Source of the DNA: Aliikangiella marina
GTDB lineage: Bacteria > Pseudomonadota > Gammaproteobacteria > Enterobacterales > Kangiellaceae
Reading direction: 5' to 3'
NCBI RefSeq assembly: GCF_007004765.1
Contig: NZ_VIKR01000002.1
Span: 1,225,803-1,289,802 of the forward strand
DNA: 64,000 nt
The notes beneath the pieces were generated by a model that was given only the letters and a program-made list of their open reading frames with translations, was not told where the DNA came from and made no database searches. The position numbers and the translations under genes were made by a program. Below, piece after piece: positions 44,816 through 54,475 of this stretch. Position 1 is the first letter of the stretch. Every line of letters starts with the position of its first letter.

Positions 44816-46021
44816 CTAGCCTACACTTTTTAGTCGCGTTGCCATCGAATTAAGGGCACCATCTAAATCCTGGATGATGTCTTCCACATGCTCTAAACCC
44901 ACCGATAATCGAATCAACGTTTCAGAGATACCTGCGGCTTCTCGCTCTTCTTTTTCATACGGCGAATGGGTCATGGAAGCGGGGTGTTGGATGAGTGTTT
45001 CGGCGTCTCCAAGACTTACTGCGATAGAGCACATCTCGAGATTGTTCATAAAGTGAACCGCATCATCAAAACTGCCTTCAATTTCAAATGCGAAAGTTCC
45101 ACCTCCCGCTTTCATCTGTTTGCCGATAAGTTGGTGACCTGAATGTGATTTTAGTCCCGGATAATTGACTTCACGAATTAACGGGTGTGCTTCCAAATAT
45201 TCTGCAACTTGCTGAGCATTGCTGCAGTGACGCTCAACTCGTACCGATAAGGTTTTTAAGCCACGAATAATTAACCAAGCATCATTGGGGCTCATCACCG
45301 CTCCCATATCTTTTAAAGTGGTAAACTTGATATTCTCGATCTGCTCACTGCTTCCACAGGTAATGCCGGCAATAACATCTCCGTGGCCATTTAAGTACTT
45401 TGTTGCACTATGGACGATTAGATCAATTCCAAAGTCGGCAGGATTTTGCAGCACGGGCGACATAAAAGTATTGTCGACAATTGAAACTAAGTTATTTGCC
45501 TTTGCGATCTTTGCGATGACCGCCATGTCGATACATTCAAGGTTTGGGTTGATAGGAGACTCGAAATAGATGACCTTAGTATTAGGCTGTATCGCAGCCT
45601 TGATCGCCGCGCTATCAGTCATATCGACAAAACTTGCTTCGATGCCCATATCTTTGAATTTGTGATTAATGAGAGCATAGGTGCAGCCATAAAGTGCAGC
45701 CGAAGCAACAAGGTGATCGCCGTTTTTAAGGTTAGCTAGCAGAGTTGCCGAAATCGCGCCCATTCCGGAGCCAAAAGCCGCGGCATCTTCGGTTTTCTCC
45801 AGTGATGCCATTCTTTGTTCGAGCTCTCTGACAGTGGGATTTCCAAGGCGCCCATAAATAAAACCAGACTCTTCTCCCTGAAAGCGAGAGGCGCCTTGGG
45901 CGACGTCGTCAAAAATGAATGTAGAAGTTTGGTAAATAGGCGTGCTGAGAGCACCGAACTGGCGATCTCTGACTTTTCCCGCGTGAATCGTATTGGTTTC
46001 CAAGTGAGTTGAACGTGTCAT
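44816..46021 (-). CDS. megL: Methionine gamma-lyase
   Basis: PLP enzyme of the Cys/Met metabolism family that splits methionine to methanethiol, 2-oxobutyrate and ammonia. The 401-residue protein has the PLP lysine Lys208 in HSATKYLNGHGD, and the cysteine that distinguishes methionine gamma-lyases in YGCTYAL (Cys113). Other blocks are FIYGRLGNPTV and ESPINPN. Cystathionine gamma-lyase/synthase is the main alternative, but the active-site cysteine argues for this name. It is transcribed alone. Confidence 0.87.
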   Translation of the reverse strand: MTRSTHLETNTIHAGKVRDRQFGALSTPIYQTSTFIFDDVAQGASRFQGEESGFIYGRLGNPTVRELEQRMASLEKTEDAAAFGSGMGAISATLLANLKNGDHLVASAALYGCTYALINHKFKDMGIEASFVDMTDSAAIKAAIQPNTKVIYFESPINPNLECIDMAVIAKIAKANNLVSIVDNTFMSPVLQNPADFGIDLIVHSATKYLNGHGDVIAGITCGSSEQIENIKFTTLKDMGAVMSPNDAWLIIRGLKTLSVRVERHCSNAQQVAEYLEAHPLIREVNYPGLKSHSGHQLIGKQMKAGGGTFAFEIEGSFDDAVHFMNNLEMCSIAVSLGDAETLIQHPASMTHSPYEKEEREAAGISETLIRLSVGLEHVEDIIQDLDGALNSMATRLKSVG

Positions 46022-46328
46022 TTTGTTACCTACTTAATTGGTGTTTTTATATTCCGTGAATATGAATGTTTACTTTTTATTGTTAGTTCTAGCTTTGAAA
46101 TTTCATACTAAAACTACACCTAAAACCAGGGGTGTGCAATGATATTATGGTCGGAGCTCTTATTGCAGAATATGTGTGAAATAAATTGACTTTAGGTGGA
46201 TTTAAAAAATGTTTTAAGATTTTTGTTAAGAATATAATTATGTTGGATTGAGCGGGAAGGGACTGAGCGGAGTTTCCGCCCGATATTGTCTTAGGGTCAT
46301 TTTATGTTGGGTTCAATCTATCTTGGGT
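46022..46328. other. Intergenic region upstream of megL
   Basis: 307 bases between megL and the 3' end of tesA, both leftward, so it holds the megL promoter. No MetJ-like AGACGTCT repeats were seen. A small GC hairpin (GCGGA-GTT-TCCGC, about 46268-46280) lies near the tesA side. No gene recognised. Confidence 0.45.
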
Positions 46329-46967
46329 TCACTTCATGATGAGCGGCGATAAGTATTGCCAAACATTATTCATTATCACCGGTTGTCCCTTGGCGTTCGG
46401 GTGAATGCCATCACGTTGCATGAGCTCATCAATGGTGGCGACGCCTTCAAGAATGAATGGGATTAAGATGACATCGTCAAGTTGGCCGAGATCATCGTAG
46501 ATTTGTTTAAATTTCCGTGTATAGGTACGGCCCATATTAGGCGGTAATTGAATACCTGCTAAGACTACTTTGGCACCGATAGCATGGCTCATATTTATCA
46601 TTTGGGTGAGGTTGTCACGAGTGGTTTGCAGATCAAATCCCCGCAGCCCGTCGTTTCCACCTAACTCAAGGATCACAATATCAGCAGGCGTTTGTTTGAG
46701 CTGACCGGCGAACCTTTCTAGCCCGCCACTCGAGGTTTCGCCACTGATACTGGCGTTGACCATCTTAACGGGCAGATTTTGGTTATCAACAAAATCTTGT
46801 AACAAAGAAACCCAACCTTCTTCAATCTTAATATTGTATGCTGCACTCAGGCTATCACCGTAAACAAGGACCGTTTTGGGTGTATTTGCGGTGTTGGTAT
46901 CTTTTGCCAATAGTGTCTCGGGCAAGAGAATCAAGAAAAATAGTATAAACAGCGAAGTCTTTTTCAT
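46329..46967 (-). CDS. tesA: Periplasmic GDSL thioesterase/arylesterase
   Basis: Hydrolyses acyl-CoA thioesters, esters and lysophospholipids in the periplasm. The 212-residue protein has an N-terminal signal peptide (MKKTSLFILFFLILLPETLLA). The SGNH blocks are intact: VYGDSLSAAYN (Ser39), GGNDGLRGF (Asn) and DGIHPNAKGQ (Asp and His near the C-terminus). Divergence from the ybbA-ybbP transporter genes is the conserved arrangement. Confidence 0.95.
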   Translation of the reverse strand: MKKTSLFILFFLILLPETLLAKDTNTANTPKTVLVYGDSLSAAYNIKIEEGWVSLLQDFVDNQNLPVKMVNASISGETSSGGLERFAGQLKQTPADIVILELGGNDGLRGFDLQTTRDNLTQMINMSHAIGAKVVLAGIQLPPNMGRTYTRKFKQIYDDLGQLDDVILIPFILEGVATIDELMQRDGIHPNAKGQPVIMNNVWQYLSPLIMK

Positions 46968-47060
46968 TTTATCAGTCTAGAATCATTGAAAATTACGTAT
47001 ATGTCGTTATTAAACAATAATCTAGCCCCCTGTATTTTTAAACTTAAAAAGAGCAATTAA

Positions 47061-47759
47061 ATGTTAACAGCAATTAATTTAACGAAACAAGTGACCACTG
47101 GTGATTCAGAATTAACCATTTTAGACGATATTTCATTTTCACTCGATGAAGGTAAAAGTATGGCTATTTTGGGCGAATCAGGCTCCGGAAAAACGACATT
47201 GCTTGGATTGTTAGCCGGTCTCGATACGCCAACCACTGGTGAAGTTAAACTGAAAGATACTTCGATTTTTAATTTGTCAGAGGAAGAACGGGCTCAGTTA
47301 AGAAAAGAAAATTTAGGATTTGTTTTTCAAAGTTTTCAATTAATCGCTGGGTTAACGGCCCTCGAAAACGTGATGATGCCGCTCGAACTCAAAGGCGACA
47401 AAGAAGCTCGAGCGAAAGCCGAAGAAATGCTGGAGAAGGTCGGATTAGCGGGTCGTCTCAACCACTTCGCGAATCAACTTTCCGGTGGAGAGCAGCAGCG
47501 AGTCGCGATTGCAAGAGCCTTTGTGACTAAACCGAAATTGTTGTTGGCCGATGAGCCGACCGGTAACTTGGATACTGCGACCGGCGAAAAAATTGTCAAA
47601 CTGATGTTTTCGCTCAACGAAGCCCTCAATACGACCCTAGTGTTGGTGACACACGATACTCACCTTGCCGCGATGTGCAATGAATCGATCACATTGAGCG
47701 GCGGAAAAATTATTCAGCAAAACACTCACCAGCCTCAAGTGGAAGAAGCCTATGCGTGA
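47061..47759 (+). CDS. ybbA: ABC transporter ATPase YbbA
   Basis: ATPase of a LolCDE/MacB-type ABC system. The 232-residue protein has Walker A GESGSGKTT, Q-loop VFQSFQLI, signature LSGGEQQR, Walker B LLLADEPTGNLD and the switch histidine in LVTHDTHLA. It overlaps the permease gene by eight bases, and its partner is certain from context. The transported substrate is unknown; association with TesA suggests an envelope lipid role, by inference. Confidence 0.94.
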   Translation: MLTAINLTKQVTTGDSELTILDDISFSLDEGKSMAILGESGSGKTTLLGLLAGLDTPTTGEVKLKDTSIFNLSEEERAQLRKENLGFVFQSFQLIAGLTALENVMMPLELKGDKEARAKAEEMLEKVGLAGRLNHFANQLSGGEQQRVAIARAFVTKPKLLLADEPTGNLDTATGEKIVKLMFSLNEALNTTLVLVTHDTHLAAMCNESITLSGGKIIQQNTHQPQVEEAYA

Positions 47760-50253
47760 TAGAACACCGATTTTAGGAATTGCCAGCAAAATTTTTCGCC
47801 GAGATTGGAAGCGTGGGGATATGTTGGTACTGCTGTTTGCCATGTGTATTTCTATGGCGTCAGTTAGCGTTATATACTTGATTATTGATCGAATTGAATC
47901 TGCCACAGAAAAAGAGGTCGCCGATGTTTTGGGCGCCGATCTTGTGATTCGTTCGCCAGCGGAAGTTGCCCCTGCTTGGCTGGAAAGAGCCAAGGAATTA
48001 AATCTCCAGCAGGCGACTAGTGTCGAGTTCTCGAGTGTTCTGTTTGCCAATGATAAATTGCAACTGTCAACGATTAAAGCTGTTTCAGAGGGATTCCCGC
48101 TCAAGGGTCGGCTTGAGATAGCTGACTCACCCTACGAAAATCAAACCATTGCACAAGGCATACCCGCACCCGGAGAAGTTTGGGTCGAGCCGCGTATATT
48201 CTCAGTGCTGAACATTGAAAAAGGTAATCCCGTTGAAGTTGGTTACACTGATCTTCAAGTGGGTGGCGCGCTGATGTTGCAGCCAGGTCAAGGTAGCACT
48301 TTGTTTAATATTGCACCGACTGCAATCATGAATGTTGCGGACCTCGAAGCAACCAAAATAATCCAGCCTGGAAGTCGCGTTAATTTTAGATATTTGTTTG
48401 CAGGTTCAGATGAGTCATTAAAAATATTCGCAGCTGAAATCAAAGAGCAGCTATCTTCCAGTCAAAGGCTGGTGACCATTTTTGACGAATCTCCCGTAGC
48501 AGGGTCTGCAATATCGCGAAGCAAGAAATACATCGGTCTATCAAGTTTATTAACCATGATTTTGTTGGGTGTCACTATTGCAATGTCTGCCAGTCGATAC
48601 GCGAGAAGACAATTTGATAATAGTGCGCTAATGCGTTGTTTTGGATTGACGAATAATCAGGTACTAAAAATATTTACATCCATTTTATCGATGGTGTGTT
48701 TAGTCGGAATCGCGTTGGGGAGTGCTATCGGAATTGCTTTTCAAGAGTTGCTCGTGCATTTGTTTGCAGAGCAGTTTATTAAAGACTTACCTGCGGCAGA
48801 TTATTCAGTCTTACTGTTACCAATGCTCGCGACTGTTGTATTACTGTTCGGTTTCTCAATTCCATCGTTAATACAGCTAAAGTCAGTTCCACCGATGCGA
48901 GTACTGAGGCGCCAGTTGATTCCTATGGGCCTACAAAGTTGGTCGGTTTATTTGCTTGCCGGAGCTACTCTGGTATTCGTAATGTGGTTACAAATGGGTG
49001 ATATGAAATTACTCGGCGGTGTTTTGAGTGGCCTCGTGTTAGTCGCTCTAGTATTTACCGTGCTCGCCCATTTTATTTTGAAGTTTATGAAACGAATGGC
49101 ACGCTCTCAAAGTGCTGCAGTGAATTTCAGTTTACGTCAATTAGACGCGAATAAGGGGATCACGCTACTCCATCTGTTAGCGTTCAGCATAACTATTTTT
49201 GTTATTGCACTCATTGTTTTAGTGCGTAGCGAGCTATTGTCAAAATGGCAAGAAAGTTTAGGCGAAGATGTACCTAACCACTTTATGGTTAACGTGAAGC
49301 CTGCAGAAGTAGAAGAGTTGCGCCAACTATTTGATAAAAACCAAATTGAGTTTGCTGGCTTGTATCCTATGATTCGCGGAAGGATTGTTGGCATTAATGG
49401 CGAAGATGTAAAAACCGCAGTATCTGAGACAGGGCAGCAACATAATTCCTTGCGACGCGAGCTTAATCTAACTTGGGCGAACGAGCTACCGCTTGGCAAT
49501 AAAATTGTCGATGGAGAGTGGGATTGGCAAGCTGACGATGAACTATTCCAAATATCCTTGGAGGACAAAACTGCTGATGCATTGGGGTTAAAGCTGGGTG
49601 ATACATTAAACTTTTTAATAGGTTCCGAGAAATGGGATGTCAAAATTACGAGTATTCGCAGTATTGATTGGCAAACATTCACACCTAATTTTTATGTTAT
49701 CGCTAAACCTGGCGCAATGGATAGTTTCAAAGCGACCTACATTAGCAGTTTCTTTATGGAGCAAGATAAAAAGCCACTGCTTGCTGAGATTGTCAAGAAT
49801 TATCCGAGTATTACGATCATCGAAATTGATTTAATTCTGGCGGAGATTCAGAGCATTATTAGCAAGGTGTCCAGCGCCGTCGAGTTAATAATGGTGTTTG
49901 TTGTTGCCGCTGGACTTGGATTATTGTGGGCAGCAATGGAGCACACCTTTGACGCGAAATATCGACAATCGGCAATTTTAAGAACGCTTGGCGCAAGTAA
50001 AGCTTTTATCGCCAGAAGCTTTCGTTTCGAGTATCTGTGGCTTGCGTTACTGTCTTCTTCCATGGCGATTATGGCCGTGGAGTTGGTGTCTTTCATTCTA
50101 TATACGCAAGTGTTCGATATTGAATACCAATTCCATTGGCAGTTCTGGTGGAGCTTACCGTTAGGGGCTTTGGTGCTAATGCTCTCTGCATCATGGCGTG
50201 GCGTAAAACGGGTTACTGAGCCTCCACCACTTAGCTTGATTCGTCAAAGCTAG
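47752..50253 (+). CDS. ybbP: FtsX-like ABC permease YbbP
   Basis: An 833-residue membrane protein, partner of YbbA. One N-terminal membrane helix, a large periplasmic domain, then two FtsX-like domains with three or four helices each (SLLTMILLGVTIAMSASRYARRQ, WSVYLLAGATLVFVMW, HLLAFSITIFVIALIVL, SAVELIMVFVVAAGLGLLWAAM and the last YQFHWQFWWSLPLGALVLMLSASW). Such type VII ABC proteins usually do mechanotransmission or lipid extraction and not transport. It ends just before a strong terminator. Confidence 0.92.
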   Translation: MRDRTPILGIASKIFRRDWKRGDMLVLLFAMCISMASVSVIYLIIDRIESATEKEVADVLGADLVIRSPAEVAPAWLERAKELNLQQATSVEFSSVLFANDKLQLSTIKAVSEGFPLKGRLEIADSPYENQTIAQGIPAPGEVWVEPRIFSVLNIEKGNPVEVGYTDLQVGGALMLQPGQGSTLFNIAPTAIMNVADLEATKIIQPGSRVNFRYLFAGSDESLKIFAAEIKEQLSSSQRLVTIFDESPVAGSAISRSKKYIGLSSLLTMILLGVTIAMSASRYARRQFDNSALMRCFGLTNNQVLKIFTSILSMVCLVGIALGSAIGIAFQELLVHLFAEQFIKDLPAADYSVLLLPMLATVVLLFGFSIPSLIQLKSVPPMRVLRRQLIPMGLQSWSVYLLAGATLVFVMWLQMGDMKLLGGVLSGLVLVALVFTVLAHFILKFMKRMARSQSAAVNFSLRQLDANKGITLLHLLAFSITIFVIALIVLVRSELLSKWQESLGEDVPNHFMVNVKPAEVEELRQLFDKNQIEFAGLYPMIRGRIVGINGEDVKTAVSETGQQHNSLRRELNLTWANELPLGNKIVDGEWDWQADDELFQISLEDKTADALGLKLGDTLNFLIGSEKWDVKITSIRSIDWQTFTPNFYVIAKPGAMDSFKATYISSFFMEQDKKPLLAEIVKNYPSITIIEIDLILAEIQSIISKVSSAVELIMVFVVAAGLGLLWAAMEHTFDAKYRQSAILRTLGASKAFIARSFRFEYLWLALLSSSMAIMAVELVSFILYTQVFDIEYQFHWQFWWSLPLGALVLMLSASWRGVKRVTEPPPLSLIRQS

Positions 50254-50282
50254 GAAAAAGTTACTCTCTTGAAAACACCGAA

Positions 50283-50310
50283 ATACCACCACGATTTGAG
50301 TGGTGGTTTT
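50283..50310 (+). terminator. Terminator after ybbP
   Basis: ACCACCAC and GTGGTGGT form a perfect eight-pair stem with a seven-base loop and a following T-rich run, 30 bases past the ybbP stop. Confidence 0.85.
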
Positions 50311-50524
50311 GGTTTGAGTAAAAAAATACAAACAATGGACTTGACTCTGGAAGGGTAAATCGCCATAAAATAAAAAAGGCCTTTCAATCTGGCTCAGACG
50401 ATTGTTGCATAAAACTTTTCCAAAATTAACAATGTTTGGCTAAAGTTTATACACAATAAAATTAAATAAAGAGTCAATGGCGTGCTATATAAGATGCTGT
50501 TGAAGGAAAATTAGTAATACGCCG

Positions 50525-53227
50525 ATGGGTAAATCATTAGTTATTGTCGAGTCGCCAGCCAAAGCGAAGACAATCAATAAATATTTAGGGAATGACTTTA
50601 TAGTCAAGTCCAGCGTGGGTCATGTGCGCGACTTACCAACTAAAGTTGCGTCGGCGCCAGTTGATCCGAAAGAACGCGCTAGGAAAGCAGCGGCTACTCG
50701 AAAGCTTTCTCCCGAAGCAAAGGCAAAGCATAAGGCTAAAGTAGCCAAAGAAGCTTTGTTCAAGCGCATGGGGATTAACCCTGAGAAAGATTGGGCGGCG
50801 CACTATGAAGTGCTCCCAGGTAAAGAAAAAGTTATTAAAGAGCTCAAAACCGCCGCTAAGACAGCAGATAAAATTTTCCTTGCGACGGATTTGGATAGAG
50901 AGGGAGAGGCAATTGCTTGGCACCTTCGCGAAGAGATTGGCGGTGATGACGATAAGTATCAGCGGGTCGTTTTTAATGAGATTACCAAGAAAGCGATTCA
51001 AGAAGCTTTTTCCCAGCCTTCGATTTTAGATATGAACTATGTGAATGCACAACAAACTCGACGTTTTCTCGATAGGGTTGTTGGATTCATGGTTTCGCCA
51101 TTACTTTGGAAAAAAGTTTCTCGCGGTTTGTCAGCCGGAAGAGTTCAGTCAGTTGCTGTTAAGTTAATTGTCGAACGTGAAAGAGAAATTAGAGCGTTCA
51201 TTCCGGATGAGTATTGGACTCTTTGGGCAAATACAACAACCGAAGCCGGAGATGCGCTGAAGCTAGAAGTACGTCGATACCAAGATGAAAAGTATCGACC
51301 CACCAATAAACAGCAAAGCGATGATATGCAATCACAACTAAAGTCACAGACTTTAGTTGTTGATAGTTGCGATTCGAAACCGTCAAGAAGCCGACCGAGT
51401 GCACCATACATAACGTCGACCTTACAACAAGCGGCGAGTACTCGTTTAGGTTTTAACGTAAAGAAAACCATGATGCTTGCTCAACGGCTTTATGAGGCGG
51501 GTTATATCACCTATATGCGGACTGACTCGACGATGTTAAGTGCAGATGCTTTGTCGATGTGTCGAGAATTTATCCAAGACAATTATGGTGAAAGATATTT
51601 ACCTGACAATGCGAAGATGTATTCCAACAAAGAAGGCGCCCAGGAAGCTCATGAGGCGATTAGACCGACTAACGTCAGAACTCAAGAGAAACATCTTAAA
51701 AACGTTGACGATGATGCCGTTCGTTTATACAACCTCATATGGCGTCAGTTTGTCGCCTGCCAGATGACGGACGCGGTTTATGATGTTACCAATCTAATCG
51801 TTAAAGGTGGCGACTTTAAACTTGCCGCAAAAGGCCGAGTCGTTAAGTTTGATGGTTGGACAAAAGTTCAACCACCAAAAAGTAAAGGTGATGATGATGT
51901 CGTTTTGCCGGAAGTGAGCGTTGGTCAAACGCTCTCATTGAAAGATTTAGAGCCGAAACAGCACTTTACAAAACCTTCACCAAGATACAGTGAAGCGGCG
52001 CTTGTAAAAGAATTAGAAAAGCGTGGAATTGGGCGTCCGTCGACCTATGCGTCCATCATCTCGACAATCCAAGATCGCGGCTATGTGGTGACCAAAAACC
52101 GGCGATTTTATGCTACTAAGATTGGTGAAATAGTTTCAGATAGGCTCGGTGAGAGTTTTAACAACCTGATGGATTATTCCTTTACGGCTAAGATGGAAGA
52201 AACACTCGATATCATCGCCAAGGGAGACCAGTTTTGGAAAGAAACCCTGACAGGTTTCTATGATGACTTGACAGAACGGCTAGCGAAAGCAGAGCTACCT
52301 GTCGAAGAGGGTGGCATGGACAATGTCAAATCTGTCGAAATGGATATGATTTGCCCTCAGTGTAATACCAACAAAATGATGATCCGAAACTCGTCAATGG
52401 GGACGTTTTTGGGTTGCAGTGGCTTCTCGTTACCGCCAAAAGAACGCTGTAAGCACACAATGAATCTGATTCCTGGTGATGAAATCGAGGCCGTTGATAA
52501 AGACGATGAAGCCGAAAGTCGTAATTTGTTACTTAAAAAACGGTGTCCGATATGTGAGTCGGCGATGGATAGTTATCTAATCGATGAGCAACGCAAACTT
52601 CATGTTTGTGGCAATAACCCGACTTGCAAAGGGTATGTCATCGAAGAAGGAAGCTTCAAAATTAAAGGCTATGACGGGCCAGTTATTGACTGTGACAAAT
52701 GCGGCAGTGAGATGCAGTTGAAAGTAGGTCGTTTTGGGAAATATTTTGGTTGTACCAATGAAGCGTGTAAAAATACTCGCAAGTTACTTAGAAACGGTGA
52801 ACCAGCGCCACCGAAAGCCGATCCGATACCGATGCCAGAACTTAAGTGTCAAAAGGTTGATGACCACTATATTTTGAGAGATGGTGCTTCTGGAATCTTT
52901 CTAGCTGCAAGTCAATTCCCTAAAAATCGGGAAACGCGAGCGCCACTGGTTGAAGAAGTTTTGAGTGTCAAAGATCAACTTGACCCTAAATTTGATTATT
53001 TGACAAGTGCACCCGTTGAAGACCCCGACGGAAACAAAGCGATGTTCAGGTTCAGCCGAAAAAATAAGGAACAGTACGTAATGAGTGAAAAAGAGGGCAA
53101 AGCGAGTGGTTGGAGTGCCCATTTTGTCGATGGTAAATGGCAGGAGACTATCAAAAAGACAGTGAAAAAGACGGCTAAAAAAACCACAAAGAAGACGACA
53201 AAAAAAACAGCCAAAGCAAAGAAGTAG
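50525..53227 (+). CDS. topA: DNA topoisomerase I
   Basis: Type IA enzyme that relaxes negative supercoils. The 900-residue protein starts [22 protein letters not shown] (Toprim) and includes [16 protein letters not shown] and the active-site tyrosine Tyr330 in [12 protein letters not shown]. The C-terminal part has zinc-ribbon repeats ([21 protein letters not shown] with [20 protein letters not shown] with CTNEACKN) and a final Lys/Thr-rich tail. The insertion [20 protein letters not shown] near residue 50 is typical of gammaproteobacteria. Confidence 0.98.
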   Translation: MGKSLVIVESPAKAKTINKYLGNDFIVKSSVGHVRDLPTKVASAPVDPKERARKAAATRKLSPEAKAKHKAKVAKEALFKRMGINPEKDWAAHYEVLPGKEKVIKELKTAAKTADKIFLATDLDREGEAIAWHLREEIGGDDDKYQRVVFNEITKKAIQEAFSQPSILDMNYVNAQQTRRFLDRVVGFMVSPLLWKKVSRGLSAGRVQSVAVKLIVEREREIRAFIPDEYWTLWANTTTEAGDALKLEVRRYQDEKYRPTNKQQSDDMQSQLKSQTLVVDSCDSKPSRSRPSAPYITSTLQQAASTRLGFNVKKTMMLAQRLYEAGYITYMRTDSTMLSADALSMCREFIQDNYGERYLPDNAKMYSNKEGAQEAHEAIRPTNVRTQEKHLKNVDDDAVRLYNLIWRQFVACQMTDAVYDVTNLIVKGGDFKLAAKGRVVKFDGWTKVQPPKSKGDDDVVLPEVSVGQTLSLKDLEPKQHFTKPSPRYSEAALVKELEKRGIGRPSTYASIISTIQDRGYVVTKNRRFYATKIGEIVSDRLGESFNNLMDYSFTAKMEETLDIIAKGDQFWKETLTGFYDDLTERLAKAELPVEEGGMDNVKSVEMDMICPQCNTNKMMIRNSSMGTFLGCSGFSLPPKERCKHTMNLIPGDEIEAVDKDDEAESRNLLLKKRCPICESAMDSYLIDEQRKLHVCGNNPTCKGYVIEEGSFKIKGYDGPVIDCDKCGSEMQLKVGRFGKYFGCTNEACKNTRKLLRNGEPAPPKADPIPMPELKCQKVDDHYILRDGASGIFLAASQFPKNRETRAPLVEEVLSVKDQLDPKFDYLTSAPVEDPDGNKAMFRFSRKNKEQYVMSEKEGKASGWSAHFVDGKWQETIKKTVKKTAKKTTKKTTKKTAKAKK

Positions 53228-53246
53228 ACTAAGTTCAATGTTAACC

Positions 53247-53273
53247 AAAGGCGATCCATTGGGTCGCCTTTTT
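53247..53273 (+). terminator. Terminator after topA
   Basis: AAAGGCGA and TCGCCTTTTT form a stem, extended by CC/GG inside, 20 bases past the topA stop. Confidence 0.88.
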
Positions 53274-53367
53274 GTCGTCTAAGGGAAAAGAAATTAATAA
53301 TAATTGGCGAAAACCCTGAATTAACCGCTATAATCGCGACCGTTAATTCGCTTTCGATGATTGACTT

Positions 53368-54396
53368 ATGTTGCACATTTTTTATCCAATTCTACGGCTC
53401 TTTCTTTTTCGAATGGACCCGGAAAAGACCCATGATCTCACTTTGTACTGGTTGAAAAAACTAGAAGCGTCTTTCTTAAGGCCTTTGATTTCACAGCCGT
53501 TGATTGAAGATCCTGTAGAAGTATTGGGTATTACCTTTCCTAACCGGATAGGCTTGGCGGCAGGCTTAGATAAAAATGGCGCGTGTATCGATGCATTTGC
53601 CGCTTTGGGGTTTGGGCATATTGAAATAGGCACTGTTACACCAAGACCCCAGCCCGGTAACCCGAAACCGAGACTGTTCAGAATTCCCGAAGCAGAGGGG
53701 GTTATTAATCGGTTTGGGTTCAATAACCAAGGGGTCGACCAACTGATCGAGAATGTTAAGAATAGTCGATTCGATGGAGTCCTTGGAATCAATATAGGTA
53801 AAAATTTTGATACGCCCGTTGAAAAGGCTGTCGATGATTACTTAATTTGTTTGGAAAAAGTTTATCCTTATGCGTCTTATATAACGGTCAACATTTCGTC
53901 TCCCAACACTCAGAATTTGCGTGCACTTCAATTTGGTGAAGCGCTTGAAGAATTATTAACGGCGATAAAACAAAAGCAAAGCGAGTTATCTGAGCAATTT
54001 CAAAAATATGTACCGATCCTAGTTAAAATAGCACCAGATTTGTCGCAAGAAGAAGTTCAGCAGCTTGCCGATGCTTTTATTAAGCATCAAGTGGATGGTG
54101 TGATCGCGACCAATACAACTTTTTCAAGAGAGCCGGTTAAAGGCTTGGCAAATAGTGATGAACAGGGCGGATTGAGTGGTGCGCCGGTTTTTAATAAGAG
54201 CACTCAGGTACTTAAACAGTTGAGTCATGCTGCTCAAGGGAAGTTTCCTATCATTGGGGTGGGGGGCATCGATAGTCCTCAGGCCGCGGCTGAAAAACTT
54301 GAGGCGGGTGCTTCGCTTGTGCAAGTTTATTCGAGCCTCATATATAAAGGACCGCGATTAATTCGAGCGATTGCTAAAGGACTTAAACGCGAATAA
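53368..54396 (+). CDS. pyrD: Dihydroorotate dehydrogenase (class 2)
   Basis: Membrane-associated flavoenzyme of pyrimidine synthesis that oxidises dihydroorotate with quinone. The 342-residue protein has the N-terminal quinone-binding helices ([29 protein letters not shown]), [40 protein letters not shown] and the catalytic-serine segment [15 protein letters not shown], all class-2 features. Isolated, as is usual for pyrD. Confidence 0.97.
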   Translation: MLHIFYPILRLFLFRMDPEKTHDLTLYWLKKLEASFLRPLISQPLIEDPVEVLGITFPNRIGLAAGLDKNGACIDAFAALGFGHIEIGTVTPRPQPGNPKPRLFRIPEAEGVINRFGFNNQGVDQLIENVKNSRFDGVLGINIGKNFDTPVEKAVDDYLICLEKVYPYASYITVNISSPNTQNLRALQFGEALEELLTAIKQKQSELSEQFQKYVPILVKIAPDLSQEEVQQLADAFIKHQVDGVIATNTTFSREPVKGLANSDEQGGLSGAPVFNKSTQVLKQLSHAAQGKFPIIGVGGIDSPQAAAEKLEAGASLVQVYSSLIYKGPRLIRAIAKGLKRE

Positions 54397-54475
54397 GGGT
54401 CGAGCTGACGGAAATCGAAAGCGTTTATCGGTTTCTAACTTTAGAGGGAGTCAACTGGCAAAATGCTCACAATGC

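Noticed and set aside
46022..46328. MetJ operator repeats before megL
   Set aside because: No tandem AGACGTCT-like eight-base units were found.
47637..48104. Antisense frame of 155 codons opposite ybbA-ybbP
   Set aside because: Fully covered by two well-supported genes on the other strand, with no recognisable protein features.
49137..49682. Antisense frame of 181 codons opposite ybbP
   Set aside because: Longest antisense frame, but inside a clear permease gene and with Ser-rich shadow composition.
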